From Madurella fahalii (Eukaryota; Ascomycota; Sordariomycetes; Sordariales): DNA of 64,000 nucleotides. Location of the stretch: the NCBI GenBank assembly GCA_029876055.1, contig CM056879.1:1488001-1552000 (forward strand), written 5' to 3'. Of this stretch, positions 45,004-54,032 are shown one piece after another. Below the pieces are notes generated by a model. The model was not told the DNA's origin, did no database searches, and was given only the letters and a program-made list of their open reading frames with translations. The translations under genes and the position numbers were made by a program. Every line of letters begins with the position of its first letter. The first letter of the stretch is position 1.

Positions 45004-45879
45004 ATGAAACTAATAGTAGCCGGATCTACGGGCTTTGTTGCGGGCGAGATCATTCGCCAATCTCTCGCAAATCCAGCCATTACCTCAGTTATCGCACTTG
45101 GCCGCCGCCCAGCCCCCGAGTCAACAAATACGGGCCTGACTGTTGACGCCACCAAGCTCAAGTCGGTTATCCTCCAGGACTTTGACAGCGAATACCCGGA
45201 AAGCGTAAAGAAGGAGTTGTCGGGGGCTGATGCTTGCATCTGGTATCGTAACCCCTCAAGCCCCGCCCCGACCTGCCTCCAAATGCAGTGCTGGTAGTAA
45301 CTCACCTGGATGGCCGCCTAACAGGACGATTGCCATTACACCGTCAAAGTCGAAGGCAACACCTTGGGAGCAGACAGTCAAAGTCTGCCGTGATTACGCC
45401 GTCCGATGCATCGAAACTCTTTCGCAGCTGCCACGGGATGGCCAAGCAAAAGCGCCGTTGCGGTTCGTCTACATCAGTGGCAGCAATGCCGAGCGGGACC
45501 AGAGCAAGAAACCCATGATACTGGGCGACTACTGCCTGATGCGCGTATGGCTCCCCCGTGGCGTACCAAAACTGTGTAGTACTGACCTCTCTTGCCCGCG
45601 TGACAGGGCGAAGCTGAATCGCGTATCCTCAAATCCGCAAAGAAGTCCAACGGCGCTGTCGAGGCATGTGTGGCTAAGCCTGGTCTGATCAGCGGTCCTG
45701 GCAAGCCGGCGGCGATCTTGCAACGCGTCCTCCTATCCTTCATCGGCGTGCCGGGGATCAAGGTTAGCGAGGTCTCGGCGGCCCTGGTGCACCAGGTTGT
45801 GAATGGATTTGAGAAAGAGACGTTGCTGAATGAGGATATGGTGAGGATTGCGCAGGGAGTCTTGGAAGGACAAAAATAG
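45004..45879 (+). CDS. NAD(P)-binding Rossmann-fold protein (NmrA/atypical SDR-like)
   Basis: Three exons (45004-45242, 45325-45544, 45607-45879) give 243 residues. The N-terminus MKLIVAGSTGFVAGEIIRQS is a dinucleotide-binding beta-alpha-beta with the GxxGxxG-type loop (GSTGFVAG). ALGRRPAPES follows where the cofactor specificity arginines of NADPH-dependent members sit. Intron 1 joins DACIW to TIAITPSKSKATPWEQTVKV, and intron 2 joins YCLMR to GEAESRILKSAKKS. The segment RFVYISGSNAER contains the strand before the active-site region; no YxxxK is obvious, which suggests an atypical SDR. No signal peptide is present. It could be a reductase or a redox-sensing NmrA-like regulator; the sequence does not decide. 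Confidence 0.85.
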
Positions 45880-46425
45880 CCTATCCGTCTCAACGCGGTG
45901 GCCGCATCCGCCGGGTAGACGGAAAATCATGGATTGAACGGCCTTGCTATCGCAATCACAAATACTGCCGCCATCGGCCCTGGCAATCGCGTGCTCGGCT
46001 CCAAATACCCATGGAATTATCTAGCATTTTTACTTTTCACCGTCGCCACGATGGTCAAACAACTAAACCCGTCCATTGCCAGTCGCACTACCGTCACCCC
46101 GTCCGAGGTAACCCGTGAGGGGCCGATATTACAGAATTGGTCACCTAGGGTCGAGCCCCCCTTACGGGGCCAAGTGCTAGTGACATATGGCTCCTGATGT
46201 CCCACAGACATATATTTCGATTTCTGATTCCGTGATTCCTTTGAGCATTGCCAGTACTGCACTTAATTGAGCACCGCCAGATCAACCTTGAGAAGCCACC
46301 GACAAAATCCACCTTGATCAGCGTAACAAACCACCAGATTAACATAGCGCGCGGCATTGACAAGTTGACTATCAGCAACCGGGTTTCGCGGCTCAGCAGC
46401 ACCATCCCTCCAGGTGCTAGCCAGC
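45880..46425. other. Convergent intergenic region
   Basis: About 550 bases between the plus-strand Rossmann gene and the minus-strand DJ-1/PfpI gene. Small antisense frames only; nothing is supported. Confidence 0.5.
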
Positions 46426-47285
46426 TCAAGCCCAGACGTCCGCAAACGGATCGTTGGCGCCGTCTCTCCACCTAGTATATCCGACAGTGGCCGCCAAATA
46501 ATCCGCAATCTCCCTCCCAAAGACGCTCTCCACCCACGCATACGCACCGTCGGTGCCGGCAGCAGGCTCGGCGGTCGTCCAGATATTCCCGTCCTGGACC
46601 CAGCGCGCCTGGTAATCCCACTTGACCTTCGGCCCCGTCTTGATGACTCGTTCCCAACCCTGCTTGTTGCTTGTCGCTCGGCGGCCGTCGAGGATGCCGG
46701 ACCTGGCGAGGACGGTGGCGCCGGTGCAGACGCTGAAGATGGAGTGGAGCCGCGGGTAGATCTGCCGGACAAAGGCGATCTCGACGGACCTATCCGGCCG
46801 GGAGGTCCCGCCGCCGGGGACCAGCAGGACCTCGATCGGGCTCAGCACCTTGGTCACGTTCCCGCCGTGCGGCCGCTCCGGATCCTCGTCGGGGGGTACG
46901 GCTCCACCCAGGTGGTGCCGTTGCGCGCCAGCACCGCCTCCAGCGTGTCGGTCGGCACGATGGCTTGGCCAAAGTCGCTGGGCGGGGCGGTGGTCGCGTT
47001 GGCCTCGGGCAGGGTGCTGCGGCTGAGGAGGCGGGTCGAGACGGGGTTGAGAGTGGCCGAGAGGATCGAGAAGTGCATCCCGAGCTGGGGATACCAGTAG
47101 GTGAGCGCGTTGAGGACGTTGATGGGGTTGAAGGCGTCATCCGAGGCGATGGATGGCCAGACGACGATGGCGTAGTGTGTCGGGAACGTGACGTTCGTTG
47201 GCAACGGTGGTAACTTTGGCCTTGCGAAAACGGGGGTGAGGAATGTGGAAATGGCGATAGAGTAAAGGGGTCCTTGGAGACGCAT
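46426..47285 (-). CDS. Secreted DJ-1/PfpI-family protein, frame slip in a C6 run
   Basis: The ATG at 47285 starts a signal peptide (MRLQGPLYSIAISTFLTPVF). The protein then reads HYAIVVWPSIASDDAFNPIN, the first strand of a class I glutamine-amidotransferase-like fold, and MHFSILSATLNPVSTRL. Near 46898, in a run of six C residues (TACCCCCCGACG on the coding strand), the frame must gain one base to continue as DEDPERPHGGNVTKVLSPIE and VLLVPGGGTSRPD. The nucleophile elbow SVCTGATVLARSGILDGRRA then has the catalytic-type Cys. The end is WVESVFGREIADYLAA and a short tail. Together the two frames give a normal DJ-1/PfpI protein of about 286 residues, similar to isonitrile-hydratase-like members but exported. 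Because the shift sits in a homopolymer, a sequence error is as likely as a true mutation. Confidence 0.7.
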
Positions 47286-48743
47286 TTTGAGGCAATACCG
47301 ATGGGTTGATACGACTGACTTTGCGATCAAAAGACTTGGGATTTTCAACAGTGTAAGTTCCGTGGCGATGTTTTGAGGATTTCAACCCCATCGAACGCCT
47401 TAATCATCGCCTTCTTTATACACCGTCAAAGTCCCCCTCTCTGACTTCGTTCATCAAGATCGCAAGGCCCCGCCAGAGTATATTGTTCACCCCAAAATTC
47501 TTGTCAGTCGCTTGTAAGTTCCGACGCCCCTCGGAATACAACATAGCGGCAGTGACGACTAGTTTTACAGGAACGTGGCACAAAGGGTCGTTTACTGCAT
47601 AAATAAAGTGCCTTCGCAGGTTCACGAACGTGTTCAAGGTAGTACTAGGACCTGCTGGTATTAACTGTACTTTGTGCGCGGATTTGAGAAAGTTTCTTGG
47701 GGCCACCTGACAGCTTACTAGTAGTGGACAATTTTGGTACGAGGGTGTACTATATCTGCCACGAACTAAGGTTCCATTGGGAGCAAATATATCCGAGCAC
47801 CAGGCTTACCTGCATTAACCGGGATGCAGCATAAGGTACTGGTACTAGTTTAGCGTCCTACTAAACTTGATGTAGGCTCCTATTCTCGAGAAATTGTCTC
47901 AAGTAAATCTCTACCGTATAGTTGATGGATAGATCAATCTCAATAGCACACCTCTGAGCAATCATGAAAACGGAGTTAAGGAGACTACCAGACCCTTGCT
48001 CTTAGTGCAGTCAATGAACCGGGGTCACAGGTCTTACTTAGACACAGATCAGCATATCAAGGACAAGATTATGAAGAGACAAATTGTAGAGGTAGGTAGT
48101 ACTTGATATCTCTGCGGCAGTTATGCACGCAATAAACCGGAGCGTCACCTGAGCAACTCTTTGATCCAGGTCTGGGTAATCGAAAAGCCCTATTGCCAAG
48201 TTTTTTACTTTCAAATTCATATTTATCACCTCCTTGACCAGTAATTTTGTGTTCTGTAGATCCGAGATGGGATGCGACATGATATATTCTCTCACGCGTC
48301 GGTAAACACTTGCTGCTAACTGCCTCGCATCCCAGCAGGGCGGAGTGGGACGATTCTGGGTGCCGGACGGAGAAGGAATCCTCACCGCGTTTCCTAGTGC
48401 TAAAGCTATTGCGTTGTAGCGTTGTACGTTACAGTCGTTTAGTCCCAGCGCTCACGCAGACAACGTATTGGCCGCTCAGCCACTCGTTTAGCCCGCGACA
48501 CTCCGGATCTTATTGCTCATACCATTTTCCTCCCTCAACCCTTTCAAGCAATCCCGCTCAAAGGACCGCTCCATAGCCATCACATGACTTCAGACCTGTT
48601 GGACAGTTGGACTGCGGATATCCTCAGTAGCAGGCTGCCCCACCATCCACGCGCCCTTCAATGTGGCTGGTGTTTCTTCTGCCCGGAGGTCATGACGGTA
48701 AGCAGTATGGGTGATTATTCTGAAATTGCCACAATTTTACCCA
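47286..48743. other. Stretch without a recognised gene
   Basis: About 1.5 kb, A+T-rich between 47700 and 48300. Small minus-strand frames at 47416-47706 and 48038-48385 lack any recognisable motif, and their composition follows the surrounding DNA. No terminal repeats were found. Confidence 0.5.
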
Positions 48744-50157
48744 TCAGAACCGTGTGAGAGCAGATTCAAGGTCTCTCTGAGCCTCTTTGCGGTTCGAAAG
48801 GCCTTTTGTACGTTTGATCATCTGCAGAACCGTTTGACGTTTCGTAAGGATAGCCCAAAGAGCAAACGTAGCAATTGTAATCGGGATTGTGCAGGCCCAG
48901 TAGAGGACAAATTTGTCCGGCTGATCCCATCCCAGGGAGGGAATGGAGAAGAGTGCGGCCAAGAACGTCGCGGGCAGAAACGCCATGGTGAGAACCGCGA
49001 TTGTCTTCATAGAAAGGCCGTCTTGCCTTGCTGACTCTGCCAAGGCTCTACTTGCATGTGCAATTTGGATGTTGATGTTGGAGTCTTCGTGACTTAGGAT
49101 CGCAAAGAGCTGTGCCCCCAAATCTCGTCAGTTATCTGGCCTTTCATGCTATCCTTATATCACAGTTACCACTCACCACAGAGGATTGCTTGCGTATCCG
49201 TGACTCGAGGTAGGCGCACTGATCTTTTGCGCTTGAGCACTGCTGTCGCAGAATGCGTGCAGCAGACAAGATGCTATTATCGCTGATGCGAGTTGCCTCA
49301 TCACGGTGCACTCCAAGCTCTTCCAACTCATTGGGCAGACACTCCAGGTAATCCAGAATGGACTCAACAAAACCCAAATGCCGAGAGGAATTGCCCACAG
49401 TATTGAGCTCACTCCCAAGATCAGCTGTAACGCCCAGGATAACATCCCGAGAAACCTCAAAGCGGCCATCACCCCAAGATCCATGCCCTGTCCTCCACTC
49501 AACAGATCGAACCACTTGAAGGCTATGTAGAATGCTCCGCTCCCTCCATCGGAGCGCGTTTATGGAGAAAACAAACGGCAGGAAAAGCGCAGAGCGAGAG
49601 TCCTTCTTGAAGGCCTCGAAATACCCGAGTAGGCCATTGGACCGGTGCAGAATAGCTTGGTCAGGTGATGGCTCACATCTCGGATCGAGAATGAGGCACT
49701 TTGTGGTAAACGACCCCGATTCTTGGCGGCGGCAGGTCCAAACGGTCCAGAGAAATGTGGTTCCTAAGAAAAAAGAGGCAACGCCATGATCGGCTGTTGC
49801 ACGACCAGAGTGATGGAAGCCATAGGCTCGAGCCCGAATCAAGTGCTGAATCCAAGGGTCAAGCTCCATTGTCTGGAGGAGGTCCTGGAAGTCATGGCGG
49901 CTGACATAAATTAACCCCAACTCGTCCATCGGTACACAGACAAGCTTTAAGTTGTAAGGAATGCTTGGTACCCCACGCTTGTTCTCTGCATTCGCTTGAA
50001 AAAAATTCTGTAATTCTGTTCTTGTGAGGTTCGCGCATCCTACGTCAAATCCATTTGCTGTAGATGTGATAGAAATAGATGCGAACTGGTACTCCGGTCG
50101 GGTTCGAAAGTCCAGGGGAAAGAGGGATGATTGAGCGAGTTCTCGAAGCCCATCCAT
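48744..50157 (-). CDS. CorA-like fungal membrane protein without the GMN motif
   Basis: Two exons (50157-49177 and 49109-48744; 67-nt intron, GTGAGT donor) give 448 residues. The large N-terminal part is soluble and helical, with a coiled region before the intron (QQCSSAKDQCAYLESRIRKQ). After the splice the protein enters the CorA-type hinge (INIQIAHASRALAESARQDG) and two helices: MKTIAVLTMAFLPATFLAAL and VLYWACTIPITIATFALWAI. This soluble-domain-plus-two-helices plan is that of CorA Mg2+ channels, and the first helix has the SMKTIAVLTMAFLPAT text common in fungal CorA-like proteins. The GMN selectivity motif of true CorA channels is absent: the loop after helix 1 reads FSIPSLGWDQPDK. Transport activity is therefore doubtful. 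In fungi such proteins are often near HET and NLR genes, but their role is not known to me. Confidence 0.82.
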
Positions 50158-50582
50158 CGCGGAAGCACCTCGACTATGAGGGGTCAGCAGCTTTGTCGCT
50201 TCGAGTAATGAGAAGAATCGAAAAGTGCGAGTTCGTAGCTGAGGGAAACTGATGATGGAAAAGGCTCAAGGGATGGTAGTCAAGCGGCGATGCAAAAAGT
50301 AGGGCTAGTGCAAGGAGCACAGCCTCAATTTTGTGTTACATCGCGTATAGCTTGGGTGAGGAGCAGACCGAAAACCCGACCCGGATACAGAGGTCGGGGC
50401 CAAAAGTAAGTGCCCTCATTTGTTAGCCAAGACTGCCAAGCCCCCAACACAGTAAGCGTGAACAGGGCTATATTCAACCCTAACCCTCCAAAGTAGTGCA
50501 ACTGTCATTCCAACAGTATCATCATCAACAACGTAAAAGAAGCTGGGTTTTAACGCTTTCAACTGCTTTAAAATACCCAGAA
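50158..50582. other. Intergenic region before the transposon island
   Basis: About 420 bases between the CorA-like gene start and the transposase remnant. It includes the short string ccctaaccct (about 50479-50488), less than two telomeric-type units, which I do not consider meaningful. Confidence 0.5.
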
Positions 50583-50622
50583 TCAGGCGAATTGAATCCA
50601 GGTAAGTAAATTAAGATCCTGA

Positions 50623-52099
50623 CTATTTCCATCCCAGTAACTGTAGTAACTCGTTGCCATCCAGATCATCCTGTTCCCATTCGCTCTCTTCGACTTCAAC
50701 CTCTTCAACGCCCAACTCAGCTTCCTTTTCCAACTGCGATTTCCTCTCCCACTCTCGCCAAACAACAAGCCCAAGTTCTTCGCCTTCAAGTAGAGGTGGA
50801 GGGACTGTTCCTTCCTGATATTCGTTACCACCCGCTAATCGAATTACCCATTGAACGTTGCCCTGAATCCGCTCAACAAACCGCTGCAATTTCTCCATTG
50901 GATACTCTCGCCACTGACGATTCCAATCCTTTTCCAATTCCTTACGCGACTTTGGAACCTTGCGCTTCCTGAACGAGCACTTCAAGCGTGCCCAAGGCGG
51001 CTCAATTGCACTGAGATCTAGGGAGTTCGCTGGCCAGTCAATAACCTTAAAACCTTCCTGGGCCCAGATCTAACGATTCCATCGAGAAGTGTGGGAGCTG
51101 CAGTTATCCTCCTAGACAATATAGACAGGCCCATACTTCTGCCTGAGGCGCTCTATAAATGGTAAGTATTTGGGCAACAAGACCTCTTGTTGATACCGTA
51201 TCCAGTCAATCCCTCCCTTGTCGTTTTTTCGCACCTGCTTACCAGTCTTGTCAGTATAACGCCATTGTGGTTTTCGACCTCTTTTGCCTTTAAGGCCCAT
51301 CCTCTCCATCCCACGTTGCAGCTCCCATATCTGACGGTCCTCCTTTTCGTGGACGAGGTTATACACATCCATCAGAGCTTGATACCTTGCCTTCATCTTC
51401 GCCGACTCCTGGGGCCAGGCATAACAAGGACCTTTCTCGCACCAGGTAAAACAAGCCCAGAACATGAAGCTCATATAACCCTTCCAGCGACGCGCAACGC
51501 AGTGCTTATGGAACTTCTCCCAGGGACGTCGCCAAACGCTCCTCTTCCCACGCACTGCACCAAGAACGACAGAGGTTTCGTCACTCCAGACCACTCTTTT
51601 CCAATCCTCCAAAGTCCAGTCCTTAACCCGGATCGCAAACTCAAGCCTCTTCATCATCTGTGCCTTATTCAGGCCAGGTTTGGTAGAGAGCTTAACCTTC
51701 TTCCACCCATTCTTTTTGAGCCACCGTACGATTGACCGACGGCTTGGAATCTTGACACCGGAATCAGCCATCTGACGGGCAAGCTCATCAGCAATCTCAT
51801 AGCTAGAAAACTGGCGTATTATACTGTTCTTTGTGATGATGGATTCGATTATCTCGACAGCAAGAGGGGCCGATAACTAACGGCCTTCCAGATTTAAGGG
51901 CATCTTGCACATGCTCTTGTTTGACAGGGTCGTCTGGTACGTATCCCCTCTCTTTCGCCCTCCTCAACAACGCCTTGAACGCTGAGTTCTTGATGCCAGT
52001 CTGGGCTTCGATTTCGCTGTATTTTGCGCCATGTGCGTGTAAAACGAGGGCTTCGGTTCGCTCGGCAGGCGTGGAATACTTGCGGTGGACTGTTACCAT
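50623..52099 (-). mobile_element. Tc1/mariner-type transposon, inactivated transposase
   Basis: The minus strand encodes a DDE transposase from the ATG at 52099. An HTH-containing N-terminus reads YSEIEAQTGIKNSAFKALLR. Near 51870 a one-base shift leads to SYEIADELARQMADSGVKIP and a second HTH (RSIVRWLKKNGWKK). The catalytic domain has the first Asp in VVWSDETSVVLGAVRG, the second Asp in EDNCSSHTS and the final acidic residue in LDLSAIEPPWARLK. An unusually long basic insert (GMERMGLKGKRGRKPQWRYT) lies between the first and second Asp. Two in-frame TAG codons (51112-51114 and 51070-51072) sit where CAG (Gln) is expected. These fit C-to-T changes in CpA context as produced by RIP. The C-terminus is acidic. 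I could not define the terminal inverted repeats or the TA duplication. Confidence 0.8.
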
Positions 52100-52498
52100 A
52101 GTCTACAGCGGTTAGCTAATGCTACGTTATATCAGGATTCCACACTTACTGCGACAAACCGTCTGGGCGGTATCACAACTGCTAATTTGGCGGGTAAGAT
52201 ACAACAGCAATTTTGTGTGTGCGGCATTAAATTAGGGAACAAGTTGGGAACTGTGGGCCCATACAAATACAGTACATTTGACGTTCTCGGTAAGTTCTTC
52301 GCACGGATGGCTCGAGCTCTCGCTAACAGGAGAGGGTACTTACTTTTGGCCCCGACCTCTCTATACCGTACAATCTCGAGAAATTGGAACAAAGCTAAGT
52401 CGATTAGGCCTAGTGCTATACAGACGCCCACCAATTGAAGCCATCGCCAGACCCCTGATTACCCCGCCGATAGATGGATACCAGCCACACTTAGCCAC

Positions 52499-53029
52499 TA
52501 TCAAAAGGATCATGTGCCAAAGAATCAGGATCATAGGATCTAGTGCAGGAGTTGTTGGAAATGAGGACTGTCGTCGCAAATGAGCGACCCACTTTGTACA
52601 GCTGGGGGCACCTGCCGACAGGTGTCGGATCATGTGACGGGTGCTCCCAGGGGTCAACTTTCTGAGCTCCCTGCTTCCTGAGCGATATCTGCAATGTAAC
52701 CACACAACAACAGGGCGACTGCCCAGCCCATTGACGAAGACCTTCTAGATACGTGTGGATCTGTGCCCAACGAGCCTGACTAATTAAGTGGGTGCCACAG
52801 ACAGTAGTTCCAACAGGAGTCAAACCCATATACTCTAGTCAGCTAAAGCAGGCTGGCAGCTGACTGTGCCACTGAACAGACGTTATCCTATACGGGTATC
52901 TCGTCTATAAAAGGAGCAAGCTCTCCAACACAGATAGAGACACATAGGGACAATCAACACAATCAAGACAACACACATAAAATCCTCAACTATCATTTCC
53001 CAAGATTCAGAGGTACCGTGTTTCCGACA
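52499..53029 (+). repeat. Dispersed repeat, copy 1 (interrupted by a solo LTR)
   Basis: Starts TATCAAAAGGATCATGTGCC and ends with GTGTTTCCGACA. Apart from an inserted 263-bp element with its duplicated GGAGT, it aligns over its whole length with copy 2 at 53153-53422. It contains a TATAAAA box (52906-52912) inside the shared phrase tcgtctataaaaggagcaag. On the minus strand, sequences resembling tRNA box A (52860-52871) and box B (52816-52826) are present. Copies with TG-like and CA ends and an internal TATA box resemble LTRs, but no flanking target duplication was found, so the class is uncertain. Confidence 0.75.
52553..52815. mobile_element. Solo LTR (263 bp) with perfect 5-bp target duplication
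   Basis: The element begins TGTTGGAA and ends TTCCAACA, so it has TG...CA ends and 8-bp perfect inverted termini. It is flanked on both sides by GGAGT (52548-52552 and 52816-52820). The related repeat copy at 53153 lacks the insert and shows the near-empty site GGGAGC at the same place. TG/CA ends, a 5-bp duplication and absence of internal coding sequence define a solo LTR left by recombination between the two LTRs of a retrotransposon. The parent family cannot be named because no internal region remains. Confidence 0.88.
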
Positions 53030-53103
53030 GCCACATCATTGCGACGCGGTCGCGTTATTGATACGAACTGTCGGAAACACGGCACCTCTGAATCTTGGGA
53101 AAT
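52995..53103. repeat. Large inverted repeat: 36-nt arms, 37-nt spacer
   Basis: The left arm (52995-53030) and right arm (53068-53103) are complementary at 35 of 36 positions; the single difference is A versus G in ggtaccgtg/ggtgccgtg. The spacer itself contains a small perfect hairpin (gcgac-gcg-gtcgc, 53041-53053). The arms are the 3' end of repeat copy 1 and an inverted copy of the same end. Transcribed through, the region would form a long stem with a nested stem in the loop. Confidence 0.9.
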
Positions 53104-53152
53104 AACAGTTTTGGGTTTTTGTGTCTTCTCTTCATTGTCTCCGTCTGTCTCC
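53068..53152 (-). repeat. Inverted partial copy of the repeat's 3' end
   Basis: Read on the minus strand, this segment matches the last 85 or so bases of the repeat family (gacaatgaagagaagacac... to ...cgtgtttccgacag). It is abutted directly by copy 2 at 53153. It is therefore a truncated copy in opposite orientation between two direct copies, presumably from rearrangement or nested insertion. Confidence 0.75.
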
Positions 53153-53422
53153 TGTCAAAAGGATCATGTGCCAAAGGATCAGGATCACAGGATCTAGTGT
53201 GGGAGCCAAACCCATGTACTCTATTAAGCTAAGGAAGACTGGCAGCTAACTGCGCCACTGTACGGACGTCATCCTGTACGCGTATCTCGTCTATAAAAGG
53301 AGCAAGCTCTCCAGCACAGACAGAGGACAATGAAGACGAAGACAATCAACACAATTAAGAAAAGACATACAAAATCCTCAACTGTCATTTCCCAAGATTC
53401 AGAGGTGCCGTGCTTTCCGACA
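53153..53422 (+). repeat. Dispersed repeat, copy 2 (uninterrupted, 270 bp)
   Basis: Starts TGTCAAAAGGATCATG and ends GTGCTTTCCGACA, so it has TG...CA ends. It contains TATAAAA at 53292-53298. Minus-strand tRNA-like boxes lie at 53246-53257 (TGGCGCAGTTAG, box A) and 53202-53212 (GGTTTGGCTCC, box B), about 34 bases apart, the spacing found in tRNA genes. Differences from copy 1 are mostly transitions, as expected after RIP or ageing. It could be a solo LTR or a tRNA-derived element; I cannot decide. Confidence 0.72.
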
Positions 53423-54032
53423 GGTACACCTGGAGGACTCGAGGAGTTCTCCAGTAAGCAATACGACTTGTTAGCTTTGCTACCATTGAGATATCACTTG
53501 CGCGATTGTTGTGAACCTTTGGGCTTCACCGAATCCACCATCCCTTAGCTAAGAGACCTTGCGAAATCCTCTCAGACGTTAGGGACCCTGAAGGATTCGT
53601 TACATTAATATATGCTATTATAAGTAATTGACGAAGAACTAGTTAAAACATGGTGTAATTTGGCCTAGAATTGACTGCGTTATCGTAAATCGAATTAGGT
53701 AGGTTGGAATTGCGGTGTGTTAGACTGTCCGAGATGTGGGGTGTCCGAGATGTAGATCTGCTAACTTAGTAGGCTTGGAAACTTGGCATCGAATGTGCGA
53801 TGATAGGTGAAGGAGTAGATAGGAAACAGCCATCGTATATTACTTGTACTACTTTTTCTCCTGTTACGCACATTACAGGGAGGTATCAACAATACATGCA
53901 CAGACAGAGATTTGTATAGTAGCGATTCGGAGAGGTAAACCCGAAGCACCCAAGCAACCGGCAAAGAATTGAATTGTCATAAGATTCGGAATATGACCAA
54001 GTCTAACAACATGTGAAATTGTGGTACACCCT
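53423..54032. other. Stretch without a recognised gene
   Basis: About 600 bases, A+T-rich from 53580 to 53900. The short plus frame at 53330-53548 starts inside the repeat and has no motif. It lies downstream of the NLR-like gene's stop codon. Confidence 0.5.

Noticed and set aside
44697..45305. Minus-strand 202-codon frame
   Set aside because: Antisense to exons 1 and intron 1 of the Rossmann-fold gene; it lacks any domain signal.
50475..50492. Telomere-like string (ccctaaccct)
   Set aside because: Fewer than two units; not evidence for an interstitial telomere.
52816..52871. A functional tRNA gene on the minus strand
   Set aside because: Box A/B-like sequences are present in the repeat, but no complete cloverleaf with a paired acceptor stem and plausible anticodon arm could be drawn; kept only as a tRNA-like feature.
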